A DNA stretch of 51,181 nucleotides from Rickettsiaceae bacterium. GTDB taxonomy: Bacteria > Pseudomonadota > Alphaproteobacteria > Rickettsiales > UBA6187. Both the position numbers and the translations under genes were made by a program. Location of the stretch: contig JAJONM010000002.1 in assembly GCA_021323415.1 (NCBI GenBank), positions 1 through 51,181 of the forward strand, in the 5' to 3' direction. Shown in pieces: positions 16,233 to 24,577 of this stretch; the stretch's first letter is position 1; each line of letters opens with the position of its first letter. The notes below the pieces were generated by a model that was not told the origin of the DNA, did not search any database, and saw only the letters and a program-made list of their open reading frames with translations.

Positions 16233-16308
16233 TGGTGGAGCCAAGGAGGGTCGAACTCCTGACCTCAACACTGCCAGCGTTGCGCTCTACCAACTGAGCT
16301 ATGACCCC
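16233..16308 (-). tRNA. tRNA-Ala (anticodon GGC), CCA encoded
   Basis: Acceptor arms 16302-16308 and 16237-16243 pair (with G-U wobbles). The D-arm GCTC/GAGC, anticodon stem CAACG/TGTTG with loop CTGGCAG (anticodon GGC) and T-arm AGGAG/CTCCT with TTCGACC are all present. The 3' CCA is encoded at 16233-16235. Decodes GCC/GCU. Confidence 0.95.
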
Positions 16309-16323
16309 ACACGATGAGTTAAG

Positions 16324-16352
16324 TTTCTAGCTTTTGTTTATGGATATTTCAA
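16324..16352 (-). promoter_or_regulatory. Putative promoter of tRNA-Ala
   Basis: On the minus strand TTGAAA (16347-16352), a 17-bp spacer and TAGAAA (16324-16329) end 15 bp upstream of the mature tRNA 5' end. A terminator immediately upstream (16376-16411) isolates the tRNA from the gene at 16547, so an own promoter is needed. Confidence 0.4.
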
Positions 16353-16375
16353 GTGGAATTAAGACTCTAAAATCA

Positions 16376-16411
16376 AAAAGGTGCAGTTGCTTTTACACAA
16401 CTGCACCTTTT
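16376..16411. terminator. Strong rho-independent terminator
   Basis: AAAAGGTGCAGTTG (16376-16389) and CAACTGCACCTTTT (16398-16411) are perfect 14-bp complements around an 8-nt loop. On the minus strand it is followed by TGATTTT. It ends transcription of the secreted-protein gene at 16547-17539. Confidence 0.85.
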
Positions 16412-16546
16412 CAACTAGAAGAATGGAAATGCGCGTTACTATTAATACAAGTTGCTAAACCTATAGTCAAGTATATATTTTAAAATTATACTAGAAGTAG
16501 TAATTGGTGAAAAAATAAATGACACATAGTAAATAAGTAAGGGAAA

Positions 16547-17539
16547 TTAATTACAAACCTGGTTTGATAATTCCTTATCACCTTTACTCACAACCAGATA
16601 GTTATCGCAGGTTTGGCCACATAAATTAGTGACCTCAAGTTCGTAAGTGTAATTTCCATTTTTGAACGTCATGACGTAATTTCCACCAGTGCCTTGGTAA
16701 TCAATTTTGCCTGAAGTAAGTTCAATCTCTGGCTTGCTGGAAAGGGTAGCACCTTTTTTCCAGGCGAAATAACGTAAATCCTCTCCGTGGTATTGAGTGC
16801 GAATATATAATTTGTCTGTTGAGCATTGAAATACTATCTTGTCATATCCCTTGGCGCTCGGATAAAGTTTTTCACTTTCCAGTTTTTTTGCATTAGCTAA
16901 TTTTTGATTATATTTATCAGTGGTAAAATTAAATCTCTTAATTCCACCATCTGCAAACCATACTGAGCCTCCATTTAATTGAACGCCACGCCAGCCGATT
17001 GTATCGGGCGTACTAGTTGTTATTGCGTCTATAATTTCAGCGTTAAAATAATCATCCCAGTTTTCAAGGAATTCCTGGCTGTTTTTAATAGGGGGTAGCG
17101 GCTCCTCCCGATCGAGCGGATAAGTGATTAAATTTGCAACTGTTTGCCTGTCATTGGTTCTAAGCGCTTCCTGTAGTTCTTCTGCTGCTGTGTAATCACC
17201 AGAGTAATTTTCGTAATCAGTATAACCGTCAGTTTTTAACCCGAGAAAACGAAGGATGTAAGAATTATCCTTATATTTTAGTTGTAGCGCATTTTTTTCG
17301 TTTTCTAAATCTTTGCATCTAAGTTCGCTAATTTGTTTATCCAAAAATTCTTTTCTTTCTTCGTCATATCCATACTCGCCACTAAAGTGGCCACAAGAGT
17401 TTATGCGTTCTTTAATATCAATCACATCTTGAGGACAATTTTTCCCGGAAACTGCCATTGTCTTGTAATCTTCCTGGCATTCTGCATGGGCTTGGCTAGC
17501 AAGAATGCTAAAAAGAAATGCAATAAGGAGTTTTTTCAT
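16547..17539 (-). CDS. Unrecognised secreted protein
   Basis: 330 aa with a clear Sec signal peptide: MKK, hydrophobic LLIAFLFSILAS and the cleavage site AHA before ECQED. The mature part has eight Cys (for example ECQ, NCPQD, INSCG, LRCKD, FQCS, LCGQTCDN, VCN) consistent with periplasmic disulfides, but no domain I recognise. The last third (KIDYQGTGGNYVMTFKNG and TYELEVTNLCG) reads like a small beta-domain with a C-terminal disulfide loop. It is transcribed alone and ends at the strong terminator at 16376-16411. It has no F-box, ankyrin or effector-tag features. Confidence 0.8.
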   Translation of the reverse strand: MKKLLIAFLFSILASQAHAECQEDYKTMAVSGKNCPQDVIDIKERINSCGHFSGEYGYDEERKEFLDKQISELRCKDLENEKNALQLKYKDNSYILRFLGLKTDGYTDYENYSGDYTAAEELQEALRTNDRQTVANLITYPLDREEPLPPIKNSQEFLENWDDYFNAEIIDAITTSTPDTIGWRGVQLNGGSVWFADGGIKRFNFTTDKYNQKLANAKKLESEKLYPSAKGYDKIVFQCSTDKLYIRTQYHGEDLRYFAWKKGATLSSKPEIELTSGKIDYQGTGGNYVMTFKNGNYTYELEVTNLCGQTCDNYLVVSKGDKELSNQVCN

Positions 17540-17706
17540 ATAAATGCAATTTTATTGTTTTTTAAGAATATAATAGCTTAAATGTATAATATATGCGATA
17601 TGAATTTTGGATGAACACTTTAAGAAAGTATATGTGATACACAGCCTTCATTAGGTATAAGGCTGCGGTTGCTTTCTATTTCTTTGCTACGCTCCGAGGC
17701 GTAGGT

Positions 17707-17793
17707 TGGTGCCCGCGGCCGGACTTGAACCGGCACGTCCATACGAACAACAGATTTTAAGTCTGTCGCGTCTACCGATTCCGCCACGCAGGC
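17707..17793 (-). tRNA. tRNA-Leu (anticodon UAA), CCA encoded
   Basis: A class II tRNA with a long variable arm. Acceptor arms GCCTGCG (17787-17793) and CGCGGGC (17711-17717), anticodon stem CAGA/TCTG with loop CTTAAAA (anticodon TAA), variable arm TGTTCGTATGGACG, T-arm GCCGG/CCGGC with TTCAAGT. CCA is encoded at 17707-17709. Decodes UUA/UUG. Confidence 0.95.
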
Positions 17794-18117
17794 ACGTGCA
17801 AATGAGCTTATAAGCTCTAGGGTAGGGGCGCAATCTAACGCCTCGATTGAAGATAGGCAAGAGAAAATTTGAAAAAATTATATCCTGTCCGCATCAATTC
17901 GTAAAAGTTTATTGGTTTGGTGCCGGTATCCAATAATGTAATAACTAGATTGCTTCTAAGTAGTCACTTGTTTTACTTCCCGTAAGTTTTGAATGTGTTA
18001 CTAAGTAAATATTCAAGCATTATTTATGCCAAGTTTATAATTTTTCCATAGAAAACAAAAATTTTTTAAGTTACTATTGGTTGATAAACTATAAACTTTT
18101 TAAATAAATGGTAGCTA
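17794..18117. other. Gene-free gap between tRNA-Leu and rpoN
   Basis: 324 bp, AT-rich towards rpoN. It must contain the divergent promoters for tRNA-Leu and rpoN, but I see no pair of hexamers good enough to call. A small palindrome GAGCTTATAAGCTC lies at 17802-17815. Nothing else stands out. Confidence 0.5.
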
Positions 18118-19584
18118 GTGGCGGAATTAGGCTTACATATAAAGCAATCGCAAACAATGGTGATGACGCCGCAACTGCAGCAGTCAATAAAGATGCTGCA
18201 GCTGACATCATTAGATTTAATTCCTTATATTGCGCAGCAAATTGAGGAAAATCCTTTTTTAGATAATACAGATAGCACGCGTGATGAAGGTGATTACACG
18301 TTAAGTGAAGAAAATACTGAACCAGAGGAAATAAAAAGAACTGAAACTATCCAGGAGTTGCAGACAGACCCTATCCCGGTATGGCAGGATGACGAAGTTT
18401 CTGCGGCGGTTTATGATACAGAATCTCCGATTTATTCGGGGGTGGGGAAGGGGGCTGGTAGTAATTTTAGCGAAAGTGATTATGGCATAGAAAATATTTC
18501 TGCTTCGGCTGAAACTTTAAACGACCATATTATTGACCAAATAAATATATATATAACTGATCCGGCAGAGCGTTTAATTGCGTTGCACTTAGCTGATATG
18601 CTAGATGATAGTGGCTATATTATCAGTGATCTAGTTCCACTTTCTGAAGTGCTAAAATGTGACTATCAAAAAATCGAATCGGTATTAAAAGTGTTGCAGG
18701 GATTTGATCCGGCAGGTGTTTTTGCCCGCGATCTTTCTGAGTGCCTTGCGTTACAATTAAAGGAAAAAAACCGCCTAGATCCTGCTATGCAGACACTTCT
18801 TGCTAATCTTGATTTGTTTGCTAAGCGTGATTTTAAGGCTTTATGCAAAATCTGTGCTGTAGATGAAGAAGATCTGCTAGAGATGTGTGAAGAGGTTAAG
18901 GCTCTTAATCCTAAGCCAGGTAATATATTCTCTTTAGAGAATGTACAGATTTTATACCCTGATGTATTTCTTAAAAAAGGCGAAAAGGGTAAATGGCACC
19001 TTGAGTTAAATACTGAGGCTTTGCCTAAGGTTTTAGTTAACCGTCGTTATTATTCTGAAGTTGAGTCTCAGGTAAAGGATAAGGAAAGTAAGAGGTTTTT
19101 ATCTGAGCAATATAGCAATGCCAATTGGCTGGTTAAGGCACTTGATCAGCGCGCCAATACCATCCTGAAAGTTGCAACTGAGATTGTCGCCCAGCAGGAT
19201 AGTTTCTTCCGCTATGGAATACACCATATTAAGCCACTTGTTTTATCTGATATTGCAGAAGGTATTGATATGCATGAAAGTACTGTGAGCCGAGTGATAA
19301 ATGGTAAACATATAGCAACGCATATGGGTGTTTATGAGCTTAAGTATTTCTTCTCATCGGCAGTTACCAGTAGCAGCAGTGGTGAAGATGTTTCAAGTAA
19401 ACGCATAAAGTTTATGATTAAAAGCCTGATAGATAATGAAGATACTAAAAAAATATTATCTGACGACAAGATAGCAGAAATGCTAAAAGAAAGCGGCGTT
19501 GAGGTAGCTCGCCGCACAGTTATGAAATATCGTGAGGCGATGAATATCCCTTCTTCTGTGCAACGTAGGCGCGAGAAAGCTTGA
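18118..19584 (+). CDS. rpoN: RNA polymerase sigma-54 factor
   Basis: 488 aa. Region I, which contacts activators, is QSQTMVMTPQLQQSIKMLQL near residues 11-30 and is followed by an acidic region II (about 55-125). The core-binding domain follows; a helix-turn-helix with ESTVSRVINGKHI lies near 383-395; and the RpoN box ARRTVMKYREAMNI that reads the -24 element lies at about 461-474. The GTG start at 18118 gives the usual N-terminus; no good Shine-Dalgarno sequence is seen. Full length and apparently functional. I found no hpf, ptsN or lptB neighbour that often accompanies rpoN, and no enhancer-binding activator in the window. Its presence argues against a strongly reduced Rickettsia-like genome. 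Confidence 0.95.
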   Translation: MAELGLHIKQSQTMVMTPQLQQSIKMLQLTSLDLIPYIAQQIEENPFLDNTDSTRDEGDYTLSEENTEPEEIKRTETIQELQTDPIPVWQDDEVSAAVYDTESPIYSGVGKGAGSNFSESDYGIENISASAETLNDHIIDQINIYITDPAERLIALHLADMLDDSGYIISDLVPLSEVLKCDYQKIESVLKVLQGFDPAGVFARDLSECLALQLKEKNRLDPAMQTLLANLDLFAKRDFKALCKICAVDEEDLLEMCEEVKALNPKPGNIFSLENVQILYPDVFLKKGEKGKWHLELNTEALPKVLVNRRYYSEVESQVKDKESKRFLSEQYSNANWLVKALDQRANTILKVATEIVAQQDSFFRYGIHHIKPLVLSDIAEGIDMHESTVSRVINGKHIATHMGVYELKYFFSSAVTSSSSGEDVSSKRIKFMIKSLIDNEDTKKILSDDKIAEMLKESGVEVARRTVMKYREAMNIPSSVQRRREKA

Positions 19585-19644
19585 TTATAATTTACCGTCA
19601 TAATAAGTTAATTTAGTTTAGACATATAACTAAAGGAACTTATT

Positions 19645-21093
19645 ATGAAAAATCACCAGACGCGCTCGGTTTTAGATACCGCTCAATCTACAACTACTGT
19701 AACAATCCCTAATACGGCAGGACGTAGTGTTGTAGAGTGCTTGCCTCCTAACCCTACTGCAGCTGGAAGCTCTTTACTCGTATTGCTATGCGGTGGCACT
19801 AGTGATGGTAGTAGTTTTATACCATTATGTCCTGCATTTGCTAATGGAGGAATAATTTCAGTATTTCCTAACCCACATACTAATTCGAGCAAAACATGGA
19901 ATGCGGGTGATTGTTGTGAGCCAGCCAGTGCGCAAAATATTGATGATGTTGGTTTTGTTTCAAAAATAATTGATTATTATTTAGCAACATATCCAAACAT
20001 TAACCCTAATAAGATTTTTGTCAGTGGTTTATCAAATGGGGGTATGCTGGCATTTCGCGTGGCGCGTAATGATTCTCGTATAGCGGGAGTGCTGACGTCT
20101 TCTACAACTGATTCTTCAATGTCTGAAACTAATCCTGGTCGTAAAATCCACTTCCTTATGTATCATGGTGTGAATGATACTAATATTCCAACAAATGGCG
20201 GTACTGGTGGATTGCTTACGTATGTAAAGCCATCGCAGCAGGCTGTGCTGACCAAATGGTCTGCTAGTAACGAATGCACTAGTAACACAACTACTTCTTT
20301 CCCGAGATATAGTGAAACTTTGTTTAACTGCCCTAATTCTACTGATATGAAATATGAATTAGTAAATGGTGTAGGGCATCAGTGGCAAATGATGCCAGCG
20401 TTTAATACTACTAGTGAATTGGTAAATTTTGTTCAGAATCATCAGCGTGTAGGTACGCTCGCAACACCTGGCGTAGCGCCATCTCCTGTGCCAGCACCTG
20501 TTAAAGTAACGCCTTCTCCATCGAAAAAGACCCCGCCAATTCCTGCAATTAGCTCAGAAGGGGCGGTAATTTCATCAAATCCAATAACAGATTTGGCTGT
20601 TGCAGCTAAAATTGGCATTTCGGCTTTGCCCGGGGTGTATGAATCTGTAAAAACTACGTTGCAGGATCCTGCTGTTGTTTCGGCTGCAACACAATCTTTT
20701 GTAGGTGGTACTGCTTCTGGTGTGGTATTGGAGTTGACTAATAATGTAACTGCGGCTCAGTTTGCAGGGGCTGTGCCTATGGCTATATCTACAGGTTCTT
20801 TTTGGCCATTTTTAGTGCCTGCTGCTACTAAAATTATGGATTATGCCGGATGCTCCCGTGAAACAAAAGAGCTTGTAGCTGATACGATGCAGTATGCCTC
20901 AAATGCAATGCTTACAGCTTTTGAACACAAGGCTCCTGAAATCATGTTGGCTTCATTAGCTGCAACGTATGTCGGAAAACAGGTGGGATCGGGAGTTTTA
21001 AAATCTGGAAAATGGGCTGCGCAAGAGATTGAAAAGAGGGTAGTCGGTGTGGCATCAGTAGATGTTGATTTATCGAAAGGTTTTTCAATGTAG
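19645..21093 (+). CDS. PHB-depolymerase-type esterase with unknown C-terminal domain
   Basis: 482 aa. Residues 1-275 are an alpha/beta hydrolase of the LpqC/PHB-depolymerase esterase kind: nucleophile elbow GLSNGGM (Ser near 132), acid in YHGVNDTNIP and His in VGHQW. A proline-rich linker (PSPVPAPVKVTPSPSKKTPP, about 283-302) leads to about 170 residues that I do not recognise. These are Ala/Val/Ser-rich with hydrophobic stretches (VGGTASGVVLEL, FWPFLVPAATKI) and end DVDLSKGFSM. Usual family members have a signal peptide; none is visible here, so either export is by another system or the protein is cytosolic. AAGGAA lies upstream of ATG 19645. The fused domain is the unusual part. Confidence 0.75.
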   Translation: MKNHQTRSVLDTAQSTTTVTIPNTAGRSVVECLPPNPTAAGSSLLVLLCGGTSDGSSFIPLCPAFANGGIISVFPNPHTNSSKTWNAGDCCEPASAQNIDDVGFVSKIIDYYLATYPNINPNKIFVSGLSNGGMLAFRVARNDSRIAGVLTSSTTDSSMSETNPGRKIHFLMYHGVNDTNIPTNGGTGGLLTYVKPSQQAVLTKWSASNECTSNTTTSFPRYSETLFNCPNSTDMKYELVNGVGHQWQMMPAFNTTSELVNFVQNHQRVGTLATPGVAPSPVPAPVKVTPSPSKKTPPIPAISSEGAVISSNPITDLAVAAKIGISALPGVYESVKTTLQDPAVVSAATQSFVGGTASGVVLELTNNVTAAQFAGAVPMAISTGSFWPFLVPAATKIMDYAGCSRETKELVADTMQYASNAMLTAFEHKAPEIMLASLAATYVGKQVGSGVLKSGKWAAQEIEKRVVGVASVDVDLSKGFSM

Positions 21094-21105
21094 CTTTAGT
21101 TAATT

Positions 21106-21136
21106 ATTTGGTTCGTATTTACAGTGCGAGCCAAAT
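21106..21136. terminator. Bidirectional terminator hairpin
   Basis: ATTTGGTTCG (21106-21115) pairs with CGAGCCAAAT (21127-21136) with one G-U pair and an 11-nt loop, between the converging esterase and M16 peptidase genes. Confidence 0.55.
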
Positions 21137-21150
21137 TTGATTGGATTTGG

Positions 21151-22422
21151 TTAAGCAGCTAATCTTGCCGTAATCTTATCGTAACTTTCCAGCTGCTTAA
21201 GGTCGCCGATTGCTGCCAGGGTAAGCTTAGATTCTGAAACAAGCCTCACTAGTAATTGACTTACATCCTTTAAGGTTACGGCATTAATTTTTTCTAAGAT
21301 TTCTTCATTGGTTATGTATCTATCATAGCACATAAGCCTACGGCCTAATGTATCTGCTCTTGAGCTTGAGCTTTCCTGTCCCATTAAAAGGGAAGCTTTT
21401 GATTGTGATTTTGCTTTCTTTAATTCTTGTTCGGTGATGCTATGGGTTGCGCGTTTTAGTTCATCACAAGTTGCATTGATAAGTTCATTTACTTTATCAG
21501 GGCTTGTAGCAGAATAAATGCTAAACATGCCAGTATCAGCATAACTTGATTGGAAAGAGCTTATGCTATAAGCGAGTCCACGGTTTTCCCTGATTTCCTG
21601 GAAAAGGCGTGATGACATGCCGCCACCTAAGATCAATGATAAAAGTTGAAGGGTGTAAATTTCTTCTTCCAAATATGAAATGCCTTTAAAGCCCATAGTA
21701 AGGTGTACTTGCTCTAGATCACGTTCTTCACGGTGCTCGCCGCCAGTATAACTTGCGGCTTCTTTATGGGAGCGCTTGCCTTTTCTTAGGCCTGAAAGTT
21801 CTTTCTCAGCGAATTTAACTACGTTGGAATGTTTTATATTGCCAGCCACAGCCAGGATCATATTAGACGCAGTATAATGCTCGCCTATATAAGAGTTTAA
21901 GTCATTTTGCGAGAAGTTGCTCACAATCGCTTCTGGGCCAAGGATAGGGCGGCCAAGCGGATGATTAGTAAAGGCTGCTTCCTGATAGTAATCAAAAATT
22001 ATATCATCTGGCGCATCTTTGGTCATAGCAATTTCTTGCAAAACTACATTTCGTTCCAGCTCTAGTTCTTTTTGGTCGAAAATAGAGTTTTGTAAGATAT
22101 CTGATAGAAGTCCGCCAGCTTCATTGAAGTCATCCTTTAAGACTTTAGCGTAATATACTGTATTTTCACGGCTTGTGTGTGCGTTTAAATGTCCGCCGAT
22201 ATTATCAAAGTCTTCAGCGATTTGTTTTGCTGTGCGAGTTTTAGTGCCCTTAAAAGCCATATGCTCAAGGAAGTGAGAAATACCATTTTGTTCTGGTTTT
22301 TCATAACGACTGCCAACTCCAGCCCAAATTTCAACGGTTACAGCTTCAGTTTCCTGCATTTCCTGGCTTATAATACGTAAGCCGTTATCAAGTGTAGTAA
22401 TTTCGGGTTGGTTTTTGCTCAT
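21151..22422 (-). CDS. M16 family zinc metallopeptidase (mitochondrial-processing-peptidase-like)
   Basis: 423 aa. The inverted zinc motif HFLEH (His50, Glu53, His54) is completed by the distal Glu in VVLQEI (about residue 130), so the active half is intact. The C-terminal half keeps the Arg/Tyr region RLFQEIRENRGLAYSI that closes over the substrate. The family degrades or processes peptides; alphaproteobacterial members are the closest relatives of mitochondrial processing peptidase beta. No signal peptide, so cytosolic. It lies just after thiE on the same strand (60-bp gap) and may belong to that transcript. Confidence 0.92.
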   Translation of the reverse strand: MSKNQPEITTLDNGLRIISQEMQETEAVTVEIWAGVGSRYEKPEQNGISHFLEHMAFKGTKTRTAKQIAEDFDNIGGHLNAHTSRENTVYYAKVLKDDFNEAGGLLSDILQNSIFDQKELELERNVVLQEIAMTKDAPDDIIFDYYQEAAFTNHPLGRPILGPEAIVSNFSQNDLNSYIGEHYTASNMILAVAGNIKHSNVVKFAEKELSGLRKGKRSHKEAASYTGGEHREERDLEQVHLTMGFKGISYLEEEIYTLQLLSLILGGGMSSRLFQEIRENRGLAYSISSFQSSYADTGMFSIYSATSPDKVNELINATCDELKRATHSITEQELKKAKSQSKASLLMGQESSSSRADTLGRRLMCYDRYITNEEILEKINAVTLKDVSQLLVRLVSESKLTLAAIGDLKQLESYDKITARLAA

Positions 22423-22482
22423 TTATAAAATTCCATGGGAGTTTAAATTAGAGATTGTCTTAGTAATTTACTAAGGAATCGG

Positions 22483-23109
22483 CTATTGGTCAAGGTTATT
22501 GATACTTTCTGCCAATTCCTTTATAGCCGTTTTTACCCCCTTAGGGTGTCCCCATACAAAGGATACGACAGCGATAAAATCCGCACCTGATTTAACTATA
22601 GGAGTAGAGTTTTCTGCGGTAATGCCACCAATTGCTACACATGGGACGACAGAATTGCGTACCCACCATTCTAAAATTTCTGGCTCGGGACGGGCTTTCG
22701 GTGTTTTAGTGGTAGTTGGATAAAATGCTCCGAATGCTACATAATCAGCGCCTTTTTCGGCGAAATCTATAGCCCTTTCGATTGAGCCGTAGCAACTGAC
22801 TCCCACCACTTTATTTCCCAATAATTTCCTGGCTTCATCATAAGTGCCATCTTTTTCTTCGCCGACATGAACCCCATCCGCACCCACTTTTGCGGCGATT
22901 CTGGCATTGTCATTCAATATAAATTGTACATTATGCTTATGACAAATAGGCATTAAGGCTTTGGCAGATTCAATAATCTCATTTTCAGGCAGGTTTTTTT
23001 GCCGTAATTGGAAAACGGACACATGACCATCAGCCAAAGCTTCTTCCAGCTTTGGCTTAAAGATTTCCAATTCGATTTTTTCAGGGCTGATTAGATAGAG
23101 TTGGGTCAT
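22483..23109 (-). CDS. thiE: Thiamine-phosphate synthase
   Basis: 208-aa TIM barrel. It joins the thiazole and pyrimidine halves of thiamine. Recognisable are VFQLRQK, the Mg/pyrophosphate region LNDNARIAAKVGADGVHVG, the flexible PTTTKTP loop and CVAIGGIT near the phosphate. The start codon overlaps the stop of the fic gene (ATGA, 23106-23109), so it is translated from the fic message. No other thiamine gene and no TPP riboswitch was found nearby, so it may be expressed under the fic operator instead. Confidence 0.9.
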   Translation of the reverse strand: MTQLYLISPEKIELEIFKPKLEEALADGHVSVFQLRQKNLPENEIIESAKALMPICHKHNVQFILNDNARIAAKVGADGVHVGEEKDGTYDEARKLLGNKVVGVSCYGSIERAIDFAEKGADYVAFGAFYPTTTKTPKARPEPEILEWWVRNSVVPCVAIGGITAENSTPIVKSGADFIAVVSFVWGHPKGVKTAIKELAESINNLDQ

Positions 23110-24473
23110 TTTGTGAATAATTCTGTTAGTTTATCAGTTGGGTAATAATAAATGTTGTTACCTTGGCGTTTTGAAAAAAGTAGCCCATTTTTTTCTAGTG
23201 ATTTTAGGTCATTAATTGCGGTTGGTTTTGTAACATCATAAATATTCATATACATAGTTGCGTTGGTTCGATCATCTTTGTTGCCATGAAAATGTTGTAG
23301 AAGCTTAATTTGCCGATCATTAAAATTATATTCAGTATGGGCTAATTTACTCATACTTGCATTCTTTTCTTTTTGAGCTGTTAGAAATTGATTAAATTCA
23401 TTTTTTGCTTCTTGAATTTTTCTTAAATTGTAATCGATAAAATATGTAAGATCATAGTCATCCTGTTCACTGTAAATATACGCTTTGCAATATTGTACTT
23501 TAGATTTTTTTATTATGGTAGAAATGGGAAGATATGCAAAGGCCCAATATCCTTGACGTAATATATACCAGTAAAATAATGTTCGTGCTAAACGTCCATT
23601 GCCATCAACATAAGGATGTAAGTACCCAATCCAGAAATGCAACATTATTGCTTTTATTAGTGGGTGTATGTAGCCGACATCTAATTCATTGTTTGCAAAT
23701 TGTATTAGCTTATCTATTTCTTCCTCTACAAAAGCAATTTTTGGAGTGATGTGCGTAATTATATTTTGATTGTTTGGATCGGTTATTACTATATTGTCTT
23801 CATCTTTACGAAAAACTCCAGGTGAGCTTCCTTCATCTAATGTTCCTTCTGTTATCACTGAATGTATTTCTGCTAATAATTTTCTGCTTAAGGGGTGATT
23901 CTTATAATTTGTCTCTATCTCTTTCATTGCCTTATAGTTGTTTACTATCATGCGCTCGGAATAATTTCTTGGTTTGCGTCCTTCTCTAATAAGTTTTTTT
24001 GCGGCCTGTCTGGTTGTATGTGCTCCTTCCATTTGTGAGGATGCTATGGCTTCTTCCAAAATGCCGCGCGAAATGAATTCATGTTTATCTTCTTTTGAGA
24101 TATTACTTATTCCCATTAGATTGCCACCTAATTCTAGATCGATATAATGGAGCATTTCATCGTAATGTCTAAGTTTGTGCCATGCAAAAAATTGATTATC
24201 TTCGGCTTTTATAGGGGATGATATTGTTCCCTGCATTTGTCTAGTGAGCTTCACTAGGCCCCAAATTTGTTTTTGGCTTAGCTTTTTTGGAAACCATTGT
24301 TTATTTTTAAACTCTGACCAATATAGATACTTAGGACTTATAGTTTTTACTGCTGCATCGGCGGCAATGTCCATATCTTCTTGTGATAATAGCTTTCTTA
24401 TATTAAGAAATTCTTTTATTAGATCATCATCGTTATAATGGCCTGGACTTTCTAATTTTAATATCTTTTCCAT
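23106..24473 (-). CDS. Fic-domain AMP-transferase with N-terminal inhibitory motif and C-terminal winged helix
   Basis: 455 aa. The Fic core has the full catalytic loop HPYVDGNGRLAR (His286), so transfer of AMP (or another nucleotide) to Ser/Thr/Tyr is expected. SSQMEG at about residues 145-150 fits the (S/T)xxxE(G/N) inhibitory helix, with Glu149 as the blocking residue, placing it in class II (self-inhibited on the same chain). The last 70 residues resemble a winged helix (MYMNIYDVTKPTAINDLKSL then a wing QGNNIYYYP), a common arrangement in bacterial Fic proteins. The start codon lies 3 bp from a perfect palindrome, so self-regulation is likely. It may act on bacterial targets; it has no secretion features. 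Followed by overlapping thiE. Confidence 0.92.
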   Translation of the reverse strand: MEKILKLESPGHYNDDDLIKEFLNIRKLLSQEDMDIAADAAVKTISPKYLYWSEFKNKQWFPKKLSQKQIWGLVKLTRQMQGTISSPIKAEDNQFFAWHKLRHYDEMLHYIDLELGGNLMGISNISKEDKHEFISRGILEEAIASSQMEGAHTTRQAAKKLIREGRKPRNYSERMIVNNYKAMKEIETNYKNHPLSRKLLAEIHSVITEGTLDEGSSPGVFRKDEDNIVITDPNNQNIITHITPKIAFVEEEIDKLIQFANNELDVGYIHPLIKAIMLHFWIGYLHPYVDGNGRLARTLFYWYILRQGYWAFAYLPISTIIKKSKVQYCKAYIYSEQDDYDLTYFIDYNLRKIQEAKNEFNQFLTAQKEKNASMSKLAHTEYNFNDRQIKLLQHFHGNKDDRTNATMYMNIYDVTKPTAINDLKSLEKNGLLFSKRQGNNIYYYPTDKLTELFTK

Positions 24474-24476
24474 GGT

Positions 24477-24575
24477 CTAGGTAAAATATTGGCGTTATTT
24501 TACCTAGTTTATACCTGTTTGTGCTTTTGGTCAACAGGTAAAATTATTATTTTATTTTACCTAGTTTTTACTTGT
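24477..24575 (-). promoter_or_regulatory. Palindromic operator array in front of fic-thiE
   Basis: CTAGGTAAAATA (24477-24488) and TATTTTACCTAG (24496-24507) are perfect 12-bp inverted arms with a 7-bp spacer, abutting the fic start codon. TACCTGTT (24512-24519) and AACAGGTA (24533-24540) form a second inverted pair. AGGTAAAAT (24536-24544) and ATTTTACCT (24554-24562) form a third. The 23-bp segment 24496-24518 recurs at 24553-24575 with two differences. The shared core is (A/T)TTTTACCT. This arrangement is typical of a multi-site operator covering a promoter; the C-terminal winged helix of Fic is the obvious candidate reader. Confidence 0.75.
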
Positions 24576-24577
24576 GC

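Noticed and set aside
16074..16262. A 62-codon plus-strand frame
   Set aside because: It runs antisense into tRNA-Ala and across the GIY-YIG remnant, so it is a by-product of these.
23106..24575. Fic protein as part of a toxin-antitoxin pair
   Set aside because: There is no small antitoxin gene next to it; the inhibitory motif is on the same chain (class II), which makes a separate antitoxin unnecessary.
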